Source: Multifurca ochricompacta (Eukaryota > Basidiomycota > Agaricomycetes > Russulales > Russulaceae). Taken from it: DNA of 64,000 nt. Below, piece by piece: positions 40,016 to 51,288 of this stretch. The notes beneath the pieces were generated by a model, which was given only the letters and a program-made list of their open reading frames with translations, searched no databases and was not told the DNA's origin. Each line of letters starts with the position of its first letter. Positions within the stretch are counted from its first letter, which is position 1. Both the position numbers and the translations under genes were made by a program. The stretch spans positions 1-64,000 of the forward strand of contig WTXG01000116.1 in NCBI GenBank assembly GCA_022496185.1. Direction: 5' to 3'.

Positions 40016-43000
40016 TCAGGTATGGAACTCCGCGATAAGGACCGGGGCAGAGATATCTCCGGCTGGTTCCCACGAGTTGTCAGAGGCTGGGAATCCCTTC
40101 CACTTAATTAGGTAGTACAGCTTGCGCCCTTGGCCTTGTCGCTTCGAGTCTAGAATGCATTCTACTTCCCACTCCTCTTCTCCGTTGATAAGGTCTGGTG
40201 GGGGTCTCGGGAAATTTTCCCCATGCAGAGACGTTTCTTTGTAAGGTGTGAGTAGTCGGGCATGGAAGACCGGGTGGATGCACCATGCAGGGGGGAGTTT
40301 GAGTTCATATGACACATCTGACAGCTTCCTTGTTATCTTGAAGGGTCTGTGACATTGGGGTGCTAATTTAGCTGTTGGGTGTGACATGTGAATATTCTTC
40401 CCATCCAACCATACCAGGTCATTGGTCCGATAAGGTGTGAACTTTGTGGGTTTCTCTGCCAGGGTCTTTGCGCCTTCAACAGGTTTTCATTGGCCGATTT
40501 CCTAATCTCCTCCCATTGGTTGATACGCTGTGTGGCTGAAGGAACATTTGTTGGCTTTCCCATCCATGTGGCTCGGGGCGTCCATCCCATGATAAGTGAA
40601 AATGGGGAGTGTTTGTGGTACCATTGGGCCAAGAGTTATGTGCGAATTCTGCCGTTGCAAGCCAATCGGCCCAATCATCCTGTCGTCCATTGCACCAGAA
40701 CCGAAGGTACTGTTTGAGCCACTGGTTTGTCCTTTCTGACTGTCTGTCTGTCTGTGGGTGATACGCCGTGGAGATGTTCTGGGCGATGTCCAGTGTTCTG
40801 CAGAGCGCCCTGGCGAACGTGGATGTGAAGCGTGGGTCGCGGTCTGAGATGATCTTTTCAGGGAGGCCGTAGTGTCTGTAGACATGGTTCAGGTAAAGTT
40901 TGGCCACTCCCTCCGCCGTAATGGACTCATTGCAGGGTATGAACAGTGCTGCTTTCAAATAGTCATGATCAGTGATGGTTAGGATTGAGTCGAACCCTCT
41001 GGAAGTGGGGAGTTTAATGATGAAATCCATTGCAACAGTCTGGAATGGTTGCGAAGCTGTTGGTGTGATTGGGAATGGTGCAGGTGGGTGTGGGTGCGTA
41101 TTCACTTTGTTGGCCTGGCAATCTGCACATCCCTTCACATATTCCTCCACATCCTTCTTCATGTTCGGCCACCAGTAATCTCGTTTAGCCAGGGCATATG
41201 TGTTGGCGATACCCGGGTGTCCTGCAGAGGGAAGGTCGTGGTGAAAATGGATCACCCCCCTCTTAATGTTGTCACCACCGGTGACAACGAGCCGATCTCC
41301 GTCCTTCCACCACAAGCCATCGATCTTCTTCAGGTTATGTGCGTTGGCCCATGCTTCGCATAACTGCTGATTCATGTTCTGCGACACTTGGGCCCATAAA
41401 TCCATGTCATGAAGACTGACAACTGCCGCTTTTGCGAAGAGCTCTTCAGGGAGTACCGTGATATCATTATTCTCCTCCTCGTCACCATGCAGATCTGGCC
41501 GTCGTGATAGTGCATCTGCGCGTGCGTTGCGACTTCCTGCAATATGTTTCAACACAAAATTGTATTCTTCCAGCTCTAGAACCTCGCAAGCAACTTGCCA
41601 ACTGATCTTGTGGGGTTCCTTCCAGTAGAGTAGGTTGGAGTGGTCGGTGTGAATAATGGTCTTATGAGGGGTTCCCGCTAGGTATGGTTGCCAGTGCCAT
41701 AGTGCTTTCACAATGGCCAGTAGTTCTCTATCCCAAATATCATAGTTTCGCTCTGCCGGCGAGAACGTCTCCGAATAGAAGGCGACTGGATGAAGCAACC
41801 CGGTCGCATCTCGTTGATTCAGCACCGCGCCATTGGCAAAGTGAGACGCATCGACCTCTAGTTCAAAAGGTTTTTCTAAATCCAGCTGTAGAAGAACTGG
41901 CTCAGAGCTGATGATGTCGCGGATCTGCTCAAAGGCGCGTTGCTGTTCCTCTGCCCATTGCCACAGCACGTCTTTCTTCAATAGTCCGTTTAATGGCTGG
42001 GCAATGCTGGAGAATCCTCGCACAAATCGTTGGTAAAAGTTGCAAAACCCTACGAAGGACTGCACATCCTTGACACACGTGGGTACAGGCCATTCCTGGA
42101 CTCCTTGGATCTTTACCGGGTCCATTCACACATGTCCTCCTTCCAGGATAACTCCCAGGTATTCCACACTTGGCTGTTCAAATGAGCATTTCACTGGCTT
42201 GAGGTATAGGTCATGTTTGCGTAGGATGTCCAGTACTTGGTGTACCCGTTCTTGATGGTGAACAAGGTCATTTGTAGTAGCTACCAGGATGTCGTCCATG
42301 TACACCACCACCTCGCCGGTAAGAATGAGATCGCAGAATATGTGATTCATCATGGATTGGAATGTGGCTGGCAAGTTGGTGAGGCCGAAAAACATGACAT
42401 TTGGTTCAAAAAGCCCTTGGTTGGTCTTGAACGCCGCTTTACACTGGTCTCCTTCCTTAATTCGGACATTGTTGTATCCCCAGCAGACGTCCATTTTAGA
42501 GAATAAGGACTTGTCTCGCATGGTATCGATGAGCTCTGATATAAGTGGTAATGGGTAGGCGTTTTTTACAGTGTAGGCATTGATTCGTTGATAATCCTGG
42601 ATGGGTCGAAGTCTTCCGTCTTTCTTCTTGATAAAGAAGAATGGTGATGCATATGGTGACTTCGACAGACGTATATATCCCTTTGCGAGATGTTCCTCGA
42701 GAAATGCAGTGAGCGCCATTTGTTCCGCCTGTGTCAGTGGGTAGACTTTACAGTCAATTGCTGAGGGAGCGTCGGGCACAAATTCAATAGCGTGGTCCCA
42801 TGGTCGTACAGGCGGGAAGCATTGGGATTCCTCCTCTGAGAAGACCTTCCAATGGCGGTGATACTCCTGCGGCACTACCTCTTCAAAGGTCTTCTCCGCC
42901 TGTCCTTCTATCGCCTTCTGTGCGAGTTCCGATGCCTTGGTAGTGAAGCCGTAGCCCGGATCTTCATCCTCTTTCACCCTACGCGCTACCAAATGTTGGG

Positions 43001-43541
43001 CGGCATAGTCGTACCCCATCGACGTGATAAGGACAGGGTAAAATTCCTTATCCATAGTTGTGTCGCTCCAGTTAATTTTCGGTTCGAATGCCATGAGCCA
43101 GGGATACCCTAGGATGAGATCTTCGTCGCCTAGGTTGGTGACTAGGAAGCGGATGGCTTTTGTTACTTCCCCTACTTGAACGTTGAGATCAGTGTAGTGT
43201 GTAATCTTCCCTGCTCAGTTGGCAGTTCCGTCAATATTCCAGATATTCTTTTCCTGGGGAAGTGCCAGCATCCCCAATCCCATGGTTCTTGCCATTCGCA
43301 GACTAATAAAGTTGTTGGTGGTGCCTGAGTCGATCAGGATGTCATGGTCGGCCGTTTTCTGTGTAGTCTCGAAATGTACTGGTATTTTCAACGACTTGAA
43401 GCAACTAGTATACACAGAGGTTACATGTAGCGCTCGTGCCCAGGCCGATGGGTTTGAGCCAATCAAAAATCCTTCTTTGCAAATGCCTTCTCTACCAAGA
43501 TGGCTCTTACTTCTTCGCTCTCCTTCATCATATTCGCCCAT
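40016..43541 (-). pseudogene. Gypsy-B copy b pol with chromodomain
   Basis: Read leftward: protease (DILIDSGTTNNFISL, about 43215-43400), reverse transcriptase (ASPFFFIKKKDGRLRPIQDY, FSKMDVCWGYNNVR, VVYMDDILVATT), one TGA at 42126-42128 where CGA is expected, RNase H (EVDASHFANGAVLNQ, WDRELLAIVKALWHW, HTDHSNLLYW), integrase finger (HPGIANTYALAKRDYWWP...CADCQ), DDE core (MDFIIKLPTSRGFDS, ISDRDPRFTSTF, SERTNQWLKQYL), then a frame change near 40630 and near 40400, and a chromodomain (EWEVECILDS...LIKWKGFPASDNSWEPAG). A stop precedes the protease. Catalytic residues are intact, so decay is recent. Confidence 0.9.
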
Positions 43542-44966
43542 ATCTCCTGCGCTTTTTCTTCTTTCGTCTTTTTGTCGACAGTTGGTGGGTTATTGCAGAT
43601 GGGCGTGACCGTTGCTTCCACTGCCCGTGCCCCTTTCTTTGGACATTCCCTCGACATGTGCCCCTGGGCCTTGCAGCGAAAGCACCTTCCTTCCTTCATC
43701 AGGGTCTTCCTCTCATCTTCAGTAAGTGCAACCTGTGCTCTGGTTCTGTCAGCGGAGGTGTCCATGGCGTTCGGATCCCTCTGACTGGTGTGTGTGGGTT
43801 TGACTCCAAAGGCGGCCTTCCACTGGTCGCGAGTCTTTCCCTTCTTTGTGTCAACCCCAAAGCGTGTCTGGAAATCCAGGTAATCTTGCTGCTGTCGTCG
43901 AGCAGCATCAACCCATGTGTCCCAGTCATTGGGGTGGTGAAATTGGATAATATTCTTTACCAGGGGATTGGGCAACCCCTGGGAGAAGAGGTCCAATGTT
44001 GCCTCTTCATCAGTGTCATAGCCGGCTCTGTTGGCCAGGCTTCTGAACTTTGCTACATAGGCGTCCAGTTCTCCTTTCTCCATCCTCAAAGCCTTAAGTT
44101 CTCGGGCAGCCTTCTGCTTGGCCTGCCCATCTGTAAAGGCATCTTTGAACCTCTGGGCAATAGTTTCCCAGAGGCCTTCACTGGTGGTACAACGACCACT
44201 CTCAATCTGCTCGTTCAGCCATTCCAGCTGTTCCATTGTCCAGTCATCGACCGCCTCTCCTCAAATTAGTGACAGAAAGAGGTTGGCGTGCTGGAATGGG
44301 TTGATAATCTGGGGATGTCATGGTTGAAATTTTTGAAGGTGGTAAATTCCAACATAAATTTTTTGCTTTGTGATTGGTCTCCTGTGAACGTCTGTGGTAA
44401 TACACCTGACAGCCATCCCGATGGTGGGGGAATGTTGGGTGGTAACATGGCTGGCAGGGGTGGAGGAGGAGCTGGATCTGGAAGCTGGGCTGCAATGGTG
44501 GACATGTTCTGATGGAATGGGGTGACAGTGTTGGTGGACTGTATAGAGATCTGGGGAGTTGTCAAAGCAGGGGCTCTGGACGTGACAACTGCGGGTGCAA
44601 CTGGGGATGTAGTCGACGCTAATACCAGTGCTTCTTCACTATGTTCTTCTACATACTCTTCTGGCTCTGAGTCCATAACAATGGCCAGGGATTCTCCCTC
44701 CACAGTCCTAATCCAAATTCAGGGGGAGCAGGTCCTGTAGTGACCCAAGAGTGTCGGCTGTCCGAATATTGGATTCGATACCAAACTCTTTTCTCGTCGT
44801 CATATTCTACTGGTTGGTATCTTCCGTCATGATAGACGTAGTATCCAAACTCAGACTCAAAATCTTTCCAGGTGGCAGAGCCAAGTACTTGTTGTGAAAG
44901 GTCAGGCTCGTCCCTTCGTTCGATGGGTTCTTCTTTAAAGAGGGTCTGACTGCGGCTGGAAGCCAC
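43463..44966 (-). pseudogene. Gypsy-B copy b gag
   Basis: The start ATG lies 20 bp from the 5' LTR (MASSRSQTLFKEEP). Frame changes occur near 44690 and 44320, each explained by one base compared with Gypsy-B copy a. A TGA lies near 44260 in place of the CGA expected from copy a. The open part 43463-44236 has the gag core (WTIMEQLEWLNEQIE-type, TDGQAKQKAARELKALR, LFSQGLPNPLVKNIIQFHHP) and one zinc knuckle CFRCKAQGHMSREC. Confidence 0.88.
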
Positions 44967-44985
44967 GATGAGAGACTCAACTTGA

Positions 44986-45557
44986 TGTTACATCCGGTGC
45001 GGGACGTTCCACATGACTTGTGTGACAGCGTGCTATGCGGGTTCAGATAAGGGACCAACAGGTCCCTTGGAGTTTAGAGATGACGAGTCAAAGTCAAAGA
45101 GGCTGCACTCTAAGACAATGTTAAATGGGGGATGCCGGAAGCTCCAAGACAACTGAGCTCAAGATCAAAGGGAGTCCAGAAGACAAGCACCGATGTATTC
45201 AATAAGTCGAGTCTGAGCTCTACAGTATAACTATAGCCGACTTATATACGTAAAGAGGTGAGTGTCTATCAATAAGAATCATGGAGTCAAGTGGGCCCAA
45301 ATATCCGGAAGCGGAGGGCGTAAAGCCTGGCTTCTACTGATAGGGGATTAAGTAAATGTCCGGTCATACGATAAGGAGATAAGTGATAAGCAAAGATAAG
45401 GGTAGGCGAACATAAACAAACAAGCAAGTCATGGGATGGATGAAGAGCACATGATGGGTCCCATGATGGAGACATGATCTGGTAGTGAAGTGTGGTGGTA
45501 GGGAGGGGTCATCATTGGGTAAGAAAAAGAACACAGGAAGAGACAGGGTTCGTAACA
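44986..45557 (-). mobile_element. 5' LTR of Gypsy-B copy b
   Basis: 572 bp, TGTTACATCC...GTTCGTAACA on +. The element leader between LTR and gag is only 19 bp here; no standard TGGTA-type primer-binding site is seen, so the primer is unclear. Confidence 0.9.
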
Positions 45558-45562
45558 GAAAG

Positions 45563-48500
45563 CACGGTTTAGAGCTTGCTGATGCTCTTCCCCAGGGTTC
45601 GCAGCATGCCTCCCAAGCACTGCAATAGTGTATGCTAGGTCAGGACGGGTGCCGAGCATAGGGTACATCAAGGCGCTGATTGCTTGCTGGTACCTTTTGA
45701 CGTCAACTGTTGGTGAGTCGAGTTTCCTTAGATGCTCGTTTGCGAGGGTGGGGGTGCTAATGGGTCACATGTCGGATTTGCCAAAACGCATCAAGATTTC
45801 TTCGATATATTTTTCTTGGGAGAGCGCCATCCATCCGGCCTCGTGGTCGCGCGTGATGTGCATCCCAAGAATCCAGGTGATTTCGCCCAGGTCAGTCATC
45901 TCATAGGCATTTCCGAGTGCCTCTTTGTCTTCATTGATCTCCTTTAGGTCCTTCGACACCATGGTGATGTCGTCAACGTAGAGAGCAATGATAGAGGACT
46001 TTGCGTTTCTGTGGCAGACAAAAAACTGCATGGTCGGCTTCGGTGCGTTGGTATCCTATGTTTTCAAGCTTAGCTCTGATGTCTTGATACCAGACGCGGC
46101 CGCCTTGCTTTGTTCCGTAGACCACCTTGATAAGTCGGAGTACCATCCCCTCGGGAATGTCAAAACTGGGAGGTGGCTCCATGTAAATTTCTTCCTTTAG
46201 TTCGCCATTCAGGTATGCTGACTTCACATCCATTTGGTGAACTTCCAGGTTGTATTCAGTTGCTAGTGCGAGGATTGCGCAAAGCGATGCAAACTTTGCC
46301 ACTGGGGCGAATGTTTCATCATAGTCAACTCCCTTGACTTGAGTGAATCCCTGTGTGACGATACGAGCCTTGTGCCTCAAGACCTCTCCAGTTGGCCCAC
46401 GCTTCGTGCAGAACACCCATTTGCTGCCAACCACCTTGCGCCCTGTGGGACGTTCGACGACTTCGTACACTCCCATGGCCTCGAACAATCGCATCTCTTC
46501 CTGGCAAGCAGCTTCCCATTCGCCGGCATTGAGTCGTGCCATAGCTTCTTTGAAGGTGCGTGGGTCACTTGCTAACTCAGGTTGTGCGATGTTGGCTTGC
46601 TCTGTAGGGTTCCCTTTTGTTTTGTAGGAACTAACAGAGTAACGAGGGTCATCGTCGCGGATAGGGGGGCACGCAGTTCGCTTTGGTTGGGTGGTGATAG
46701 GCATTGGTGTCGATGTCGGTGCGGATGCGGGGGTCTCTGTGAGTGCACTTTCTACTTCGCTGTCGCTACTTTGCTGAAGTTGGCTAGGGTTTTGCACTGG
46801 TGTATTAGGTAGCGGCTCTATAATGTTTTCGTTTTTATCGCCCTCACTGGGCTCTGTATCATCGAATTCGATGATGACTCTTTCACTGGCTGGCCCCCCT
46901 TCATTGAATACGACGTCGCGCAACTCGTAGAAATGGCCCGTTGGGCAATGCACTAGACGATAAGCTTTGCGACTCCAAGCATACCCCAAGAATGTGCACA
47001 AGATGGACCGTGCACCGAGCTTGGTGCGATACTTCACTGGGATGTGCACAAACACTCTGCAGCCAAAAACACGCAAATGGGAAATGTCAGGTTTATTGCC
47101 ACTCCAAGCTTCATCAGGGGTGGAGTCCTCCAGGGCGCAGGTGGGTGTGACATTGTGCAGATAAGCTGCGTACTCTAAAGCGTCGTACCAGTAAGTGTCA
47201 GGCAAATCCGCATCAATGAGCATCGTCCGGACTTTATCAAGAAGCGTCCAGTTCATGCACTCTGCGACTCCATTATGCTGAGGTGTGTCCAGTGTCGTCA
47301 TTTCATGTTTGATGCCTTTGTCTTGTAGGAACCTCTGGGCCGCAGTGGCGATGTATTCGCCCCCTCCATCCGTGTGCAGCACTCTTACTCGCTGACCTGT
47401 TTCAACTTCTGCACGAGCTACAAAGCGTTGTAGATGGTGAGTCACTTCGGATTTTTCGCGCAGGCTGGTGACAAAAACTCTTCGGGACTTATCATCCACC
47501 CAGGTGATGAAATATTCAAATCCTTGGTGAGATCGTCGCGGCATCTTGCCACAGACGTCTGAGAAGATTCGCCCTAGGACTTGGGTTGATCTGGTCCCAG
47601 TTTCCCTCTGGATCTCAGTATGTGTTTGCTTCCCTTTGAGGCACGGTTCGCAGAGGACAGGTGGACTGGTTTTTGAGGTAATGTCCATCCCCTTAACCAT
47701 CCCCTTTCGCATCATTTGGAGAACAGCATCAACATTTAGATGGCTGAGGCGGCGGTGCCAGGTGTGTAGGTCAGCTTTCGCCACTGAGTGTCTTGCGACC
47801 AAAGCTACGTCATTATCCTCGGCTCCTTCAACTGGGAAAACATCGACCTGAGCGATCTGGACTCTCTCCAGAGCTACGGTGCGGGCATCCATCGTGTAGA
47901 GGTTGCCTTCGAGGTGGCCCTCACAGGTAAGCACTCCAGTCTGACTGTAGATCTGACAGGAGTTCTTGGTAAAACGCACATCGGCTCCGCGACTGGCAAG
48001 TTGGGCAACAGATAACAAGTTTCCGTGCAGTTCTGGGACATATAGGACATCTTGGAGAATGGCATCACTCCACTTTCCATTTGCCGTCATTCGGACATGG
48101 ATGCGACTGATCCCAGTGCCAAGGATACTGCTGTTGTCGCCTAAGACAATTTTTACTGGATTGGTGAGTGTTTTGAAATTGAAAAACCAGTTCTGATGGG
48201 AGCACATGGTATGTGATGCTCCAGAGTCGATGATCCATTGCTGATTGAGATCAATGTGTGATGATAGGGCTTGTAGCACTTTGAACAGGAGTATGGGGCC
48301 ATCCCCTTGTGGTGCACTGTCGCTGGCAGGTGCCTGGCCTCCAGTAAATGCGACTTTGGCTGTAGCGTTTGGGGGTTTCTGCATATCATCTCCAGTGCTG
48401 CTCGCTTTGGCCTCATTTTCCTTCTCCAGTTTCCAACACTCTTCCACCACATGGCCACGCTTCTTACAGTGAGTGCAGCGTTTCTTTGTCTTCTCCTCTT

Positions 48501-49218
48501 CTGACTTTTCTTTTCCCTTTTTAGCTGTATTTGCCAAGTGCGCGAAGTAAGCGGTCACTCCAAGGCCTGATTCTTGAACGCGGCATTGTTCATCAAGAAT
48601 TATTTGTGACTTGACATGCTCAACGGTAAGGGAAGAGGGGTTGGCTGTAGAAAGGATGGTTTTTAGAGTGGATAGGGAGGTTGGGAGTGAGGAGATGATT
48701 GTGAAAGCGACAAGCTTGTCATCCAGTGGCAAGCCGATGTTGGATATGGTATGGGCAGCCCTGACAATGGCATTTATCTGGGGCTTGAGGGATTCTGTGT
48801 CCGAGAGGGTGGAACGGAATATGTCGTTGATAAGGTAAACGATCTTCTGTTCTCCTTTGCCTTCATAACGGACTGATAACTTCTCCCAGCATTCCTTGGC
48901 CATCTTTGCGTACAGGACTGTACTCAGGGGTTCGTCCTTGAGTGTCAACAATATTTGTGCTTGTGCTTCACTATCTTTGAGTGCCCATTCCTCCTGTTCT
49001 TCAGGAGGTGCTGTGGCATCTGGCTGAGGCTCTGATCCATCAACCACAGACCACAATCTTCACAGTTTCAGGACCATCTGAACTCTGTACTTCCAGAATG
49101 TGAAGTTTCCACCATCATCTTCCAAGTGAGGTATGTCATATTGACGTGCTCCTTTTGAGTTTGCCGCAGATGCTGCTGCTGCTACTTTGGGTGCCGCTGC
49201 GCTGGTCGGGGAACTCAT
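45563..49218 (-). pseudogene. Copia-3 gag-pol up to reverse transcriptase
   Basis: The start is the ATG complement at 49216-49218 (MSSPTSAAAPK). A TGA at 49060-49062 interrupts it at codon 53; beyond it the frame is open to 45973. In order: UBN2-type gag (AKECWEKLSVRYEG), zinc knuckle CTHCKKRGHVVEEC, protease WIIDSGASHTMC, pre-integrase finger (LHTWHRRLSHL...CEPCLKGK), integrase (SDVCGKMPRRS, HTDGGGEYI, TPQHNGVAECMNW), reverse transcriptase (DETFAPVAKFASLCAI, QMDVKSAYLNGELKEE). After a frame change near 46020 come ALYVDDITMVS and MTDLGEITWILGM; a stop near 45770 separates the last part, which runs to the Gypsy-B junction. Confidence 0.92.
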
Positions 49219-49288
49219 TGCTTAGAGTGTGGTGGTTTTCTGTCTGGTGTGTTCTGATTTGATTTAGAGCAACTCAGGTCTCATAATC

Positions 49289-49598
49289 TGTAGCGAGCTA
49301 TAAATGCGTAGCTCAGTCTTTGGAATAGAAAGACTATATAATTTGTTAATACCTATAAATGCATAGCTACACAATGAATCAGTAAAGTAATAATGTAGCT
49401 GTAACACAGAGAGTACTGACCTCAGTCTTTGGAATAGAAAGACTGAGGTTTCTAACTACGCTACTGAGTCTTTATGATAAAGGAAAATTGCACGACCCGC
49501 GTGCTCTGAATATTGCGTTGCATTGATACAGTAGTGATCAGACTCGGGCCACCATCTCCAGTATCAATTGATTGCGTGCTATGGCTGCACTTCCAACA
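49289..49598 (-). mobile_element. 5' LTR of Copia-3 and primer-binding site
   Basis: 310 bp. A at 49421-49444, intron-like 49367-49420, B at 49353-49366, fused A-B at 49298-49335. B here reads with one CpG transition relative to the fused copy. On the reverse strand the sequence after the LTR is gattatgagacctgag (plus-strand 49273-49288), complementary to a Met-tRNA anticodon-arm sequence (ctcataatc), again a half-tRNA-type primer site. Confidence 0.9.
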
Positions 49599-50101
49599 GG
49601 ATCACATGGCCAGGAGTCACATGACTGGCAGAGGGTCAAGTACAAGCCAAAGTCGAAGATTAGATTGGCAGGGACAGTGTCAGAGATCCTATGGGTGTCA
49701 GCCACAGGGACAGGGTACAGATACTGGCCAAGACAAAGGCCAAGCATCAGGAGAAGGGGGGTCTACAGCCAACGGCACAGTAGCTGAACTATCAGTGGGT
49801 CAGGTGCAGGTGTCAGGAATGGGGTCCTATGAGTGTCATATCACAGGCATCAGGGTGGGGTCCTGGGCACACAGGCCACAGGCATCAGGCAGGGTCCCAA
49901 GGCAGTAAGCCAAGGGCATCAAGTCAAAGGTCCTAGGCACAAGGCCATAGGCATCTGGGTTCTGGGGCCAAAGTGGTCAAGGGATGGTGGAATAGGGGAA
50001 TGGACAGTCAAGTGTGGTACCAGGGGGAGGTGCAGTGTAAGGGTCAGGAAAAGAGTAGGGTCGTAACACCTTCTTAGTTGGACCTTGAATCTTAAGTGTG
50101 C

Positions 50102-50491
50102 TGTTGAACACAGGACGTGTTCGGTGATGCTTCAGGCATCAGGAGATTAGATTAGCTACTTTGTGGACTAGATTAGATGTCAGAGTTTCAGACTATTTAC
50201 CTTATCATTATTACTTTCTTTCTCATACTCCACAGTAGCTGACTGATGTACCTTACTAATGATGTACAAGCATGTGATTCCTTACTGGCCAATGGCCTTT
50301 ATCCCTCTTGTTTATTGTCCAGCACTTGTGGACTTATTCCCAGTGCGCACAGACCATCCCTTGGAGTATATAAGGGTGTCTGTTTTGTCCTCTACACTTC
50401 AGAGTTTTCTTCATCTCTGAAGTCTAACTTGTCTTCTAGCCTAACCTGCTAACCTTACAGTCAGTATGCTGCACTCCATGCCTGTTCAACA
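50102..50491 (+). mobile_element. Short Copia-1-type solo LTR lacking the intron unit
   Basis: A 390-bp solo LTR with perfect TSD TGTGC (50097-50101 and 50492-50496). TATA gagtatataagg near 50366 and hairpin segment A are present, but A is followed directly by B (ctaacttgtcttctag) and then the ctgctaaccttacag motif. The A1, intron, B1 and spacer unit is absent. The length is about 113-115 bp less than other Copia-1 LTRs, equal to the size of that unit. Confidence 0.92.
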
Positions 50492-50500
50492 TGTGCCACA

Positions 50501-51003
50501 TGTGAAACAGGCATGTGCGCAGCATACTGACTGTGAGGTTAGCGGGTTATGCTAGACAAAGACAAGTTACTTCAGAGGTAGAAGAAACTCTATTATACTA
50601 TACTACACACCTAGACAAAGACAAGTTCTATATACAGAGTTAGTCTTAAGGTAGTGATGATAGTAGAGAGGACGACTTACACTTCAGAGGTAGAAGAAAC
50701 TCTGAAGTGTAAGAGACGAAACAGACACCCTTATATACACTTTCAAGGGATGGTCTGTGCACTGGGAATAAGTCCACAAGTGCCGGACAAAGTCCAAACA
50801 ATAAACAAGAGGGAGAAAGGCCATTGGCCATTACAGAAATCACATGTTACATGGTGTATCAGTCAGCTACTGCGGAATGTGAGAAAGAATGTAATAAAGA
50901 TAATGTAAATAGTCCGAAACTCCGGTATCTAATCTAATCTACAAAGTAGCTAATCTAATCACCTGATGCCTGAAGCATCACCGAACATCTCCTGTGTTCA
51001 ACA
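50501..51003 (-). mobile_element. 3' LTR of Copia-1 copy c
   Basis: 503 bp, TGTGAAACAGG...GTGTTCAACA on +. A at 50681-50703, intron-like 50628-50680 (GTAAGT donor, GACTAACTC branch, TATATAG acceptor), B at 50611-50627, fused A-B at 50552-50591. The reverse-strand polypurine tract catggaggga is at 51004-51013. Confidence 0.94.
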
Positions 51004-51288
51004 TCCCTCCATGCTGAAGGCATCTGGTCATGAATGGAAAATGAATTGAATGAGCACACTGCCATCTCAATTGAATGAGCATATCGCCAGCCAGAGATCC
51101 AACTTCTCTAACTCTCAAGCGCGGTTTGTGTGCTTTGCATACGAGTTGTAGATTCTCTTATGCAAGCTGAATGCTTGACATAACTACTTCGTACACACCA
51201 CTTGCGTCACTCTCGAGGTCGAGAACGTGCTCATATGGCATGGTGGGAAAGTGAGACTGGTATTCAAAGTCTCCAAATTCCAGCTCTC

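Larger units (their letters stand above)
38111..45557 (-). mobile_element. Gypsy-B copy b, complete chromovirus-type element
   Basis: A 7447-bp element with LTRs of 577 and 572 bp and perfect TSD GAAAG. Order on the reverse strand: LTR, gag, protease, reverse transcriptase, RNase H, integrase, chromodomain, an additional ORF3 with zinc knuckles, polypurine tract, LTR. The LTRs differ at about 20 or more places, most of them CpG transitions, plus several one-base length differences in short homopolymers. Confidence 0.95.
37252..49598 (-). mobile_element. Copia-3 element, complete, containing Gypsy-B
   Basis: 310-bp LTRs at both ends and perfect TSD GGATC (37247-37251 and 49599-49603). Without the Gypsy-B insertion it is about 4.9 kb. 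Gag-pol reads leftward from 49218. Its proteins are clearly distinct from Copia-1 and Copia-2, and its LTR sequence is unrelated to theirs. Confidence 0.95.
36352..50068 (-). mobile_element. Gypsy-B-like solo LTR split by Copia-3
   Basis: Two pieces, 36352-37251 and 49604-50068, form one LTR of about 1365 bp (TGTAACGCTC...GGTCGTAACA on +) with perfect TSD CCTTC (36347-36351 and 50069-50073). It shares the ggagctaatcccc segment with the Gypsy-B LTRs but is much longer. Near 37180-37250 it has repeated cacatggtcaggg-type motifs, and Copia-3 inserted in the last of them. No gene is supported in it. Confidence 0.85.

Noticed and set aside
43436..44269. Open frame of 277 codons on the + strand
   Set aside because: Antisense to Gypsy-B gag, which has the conserved gag core and CCHC knuckle; treated as a shadow.
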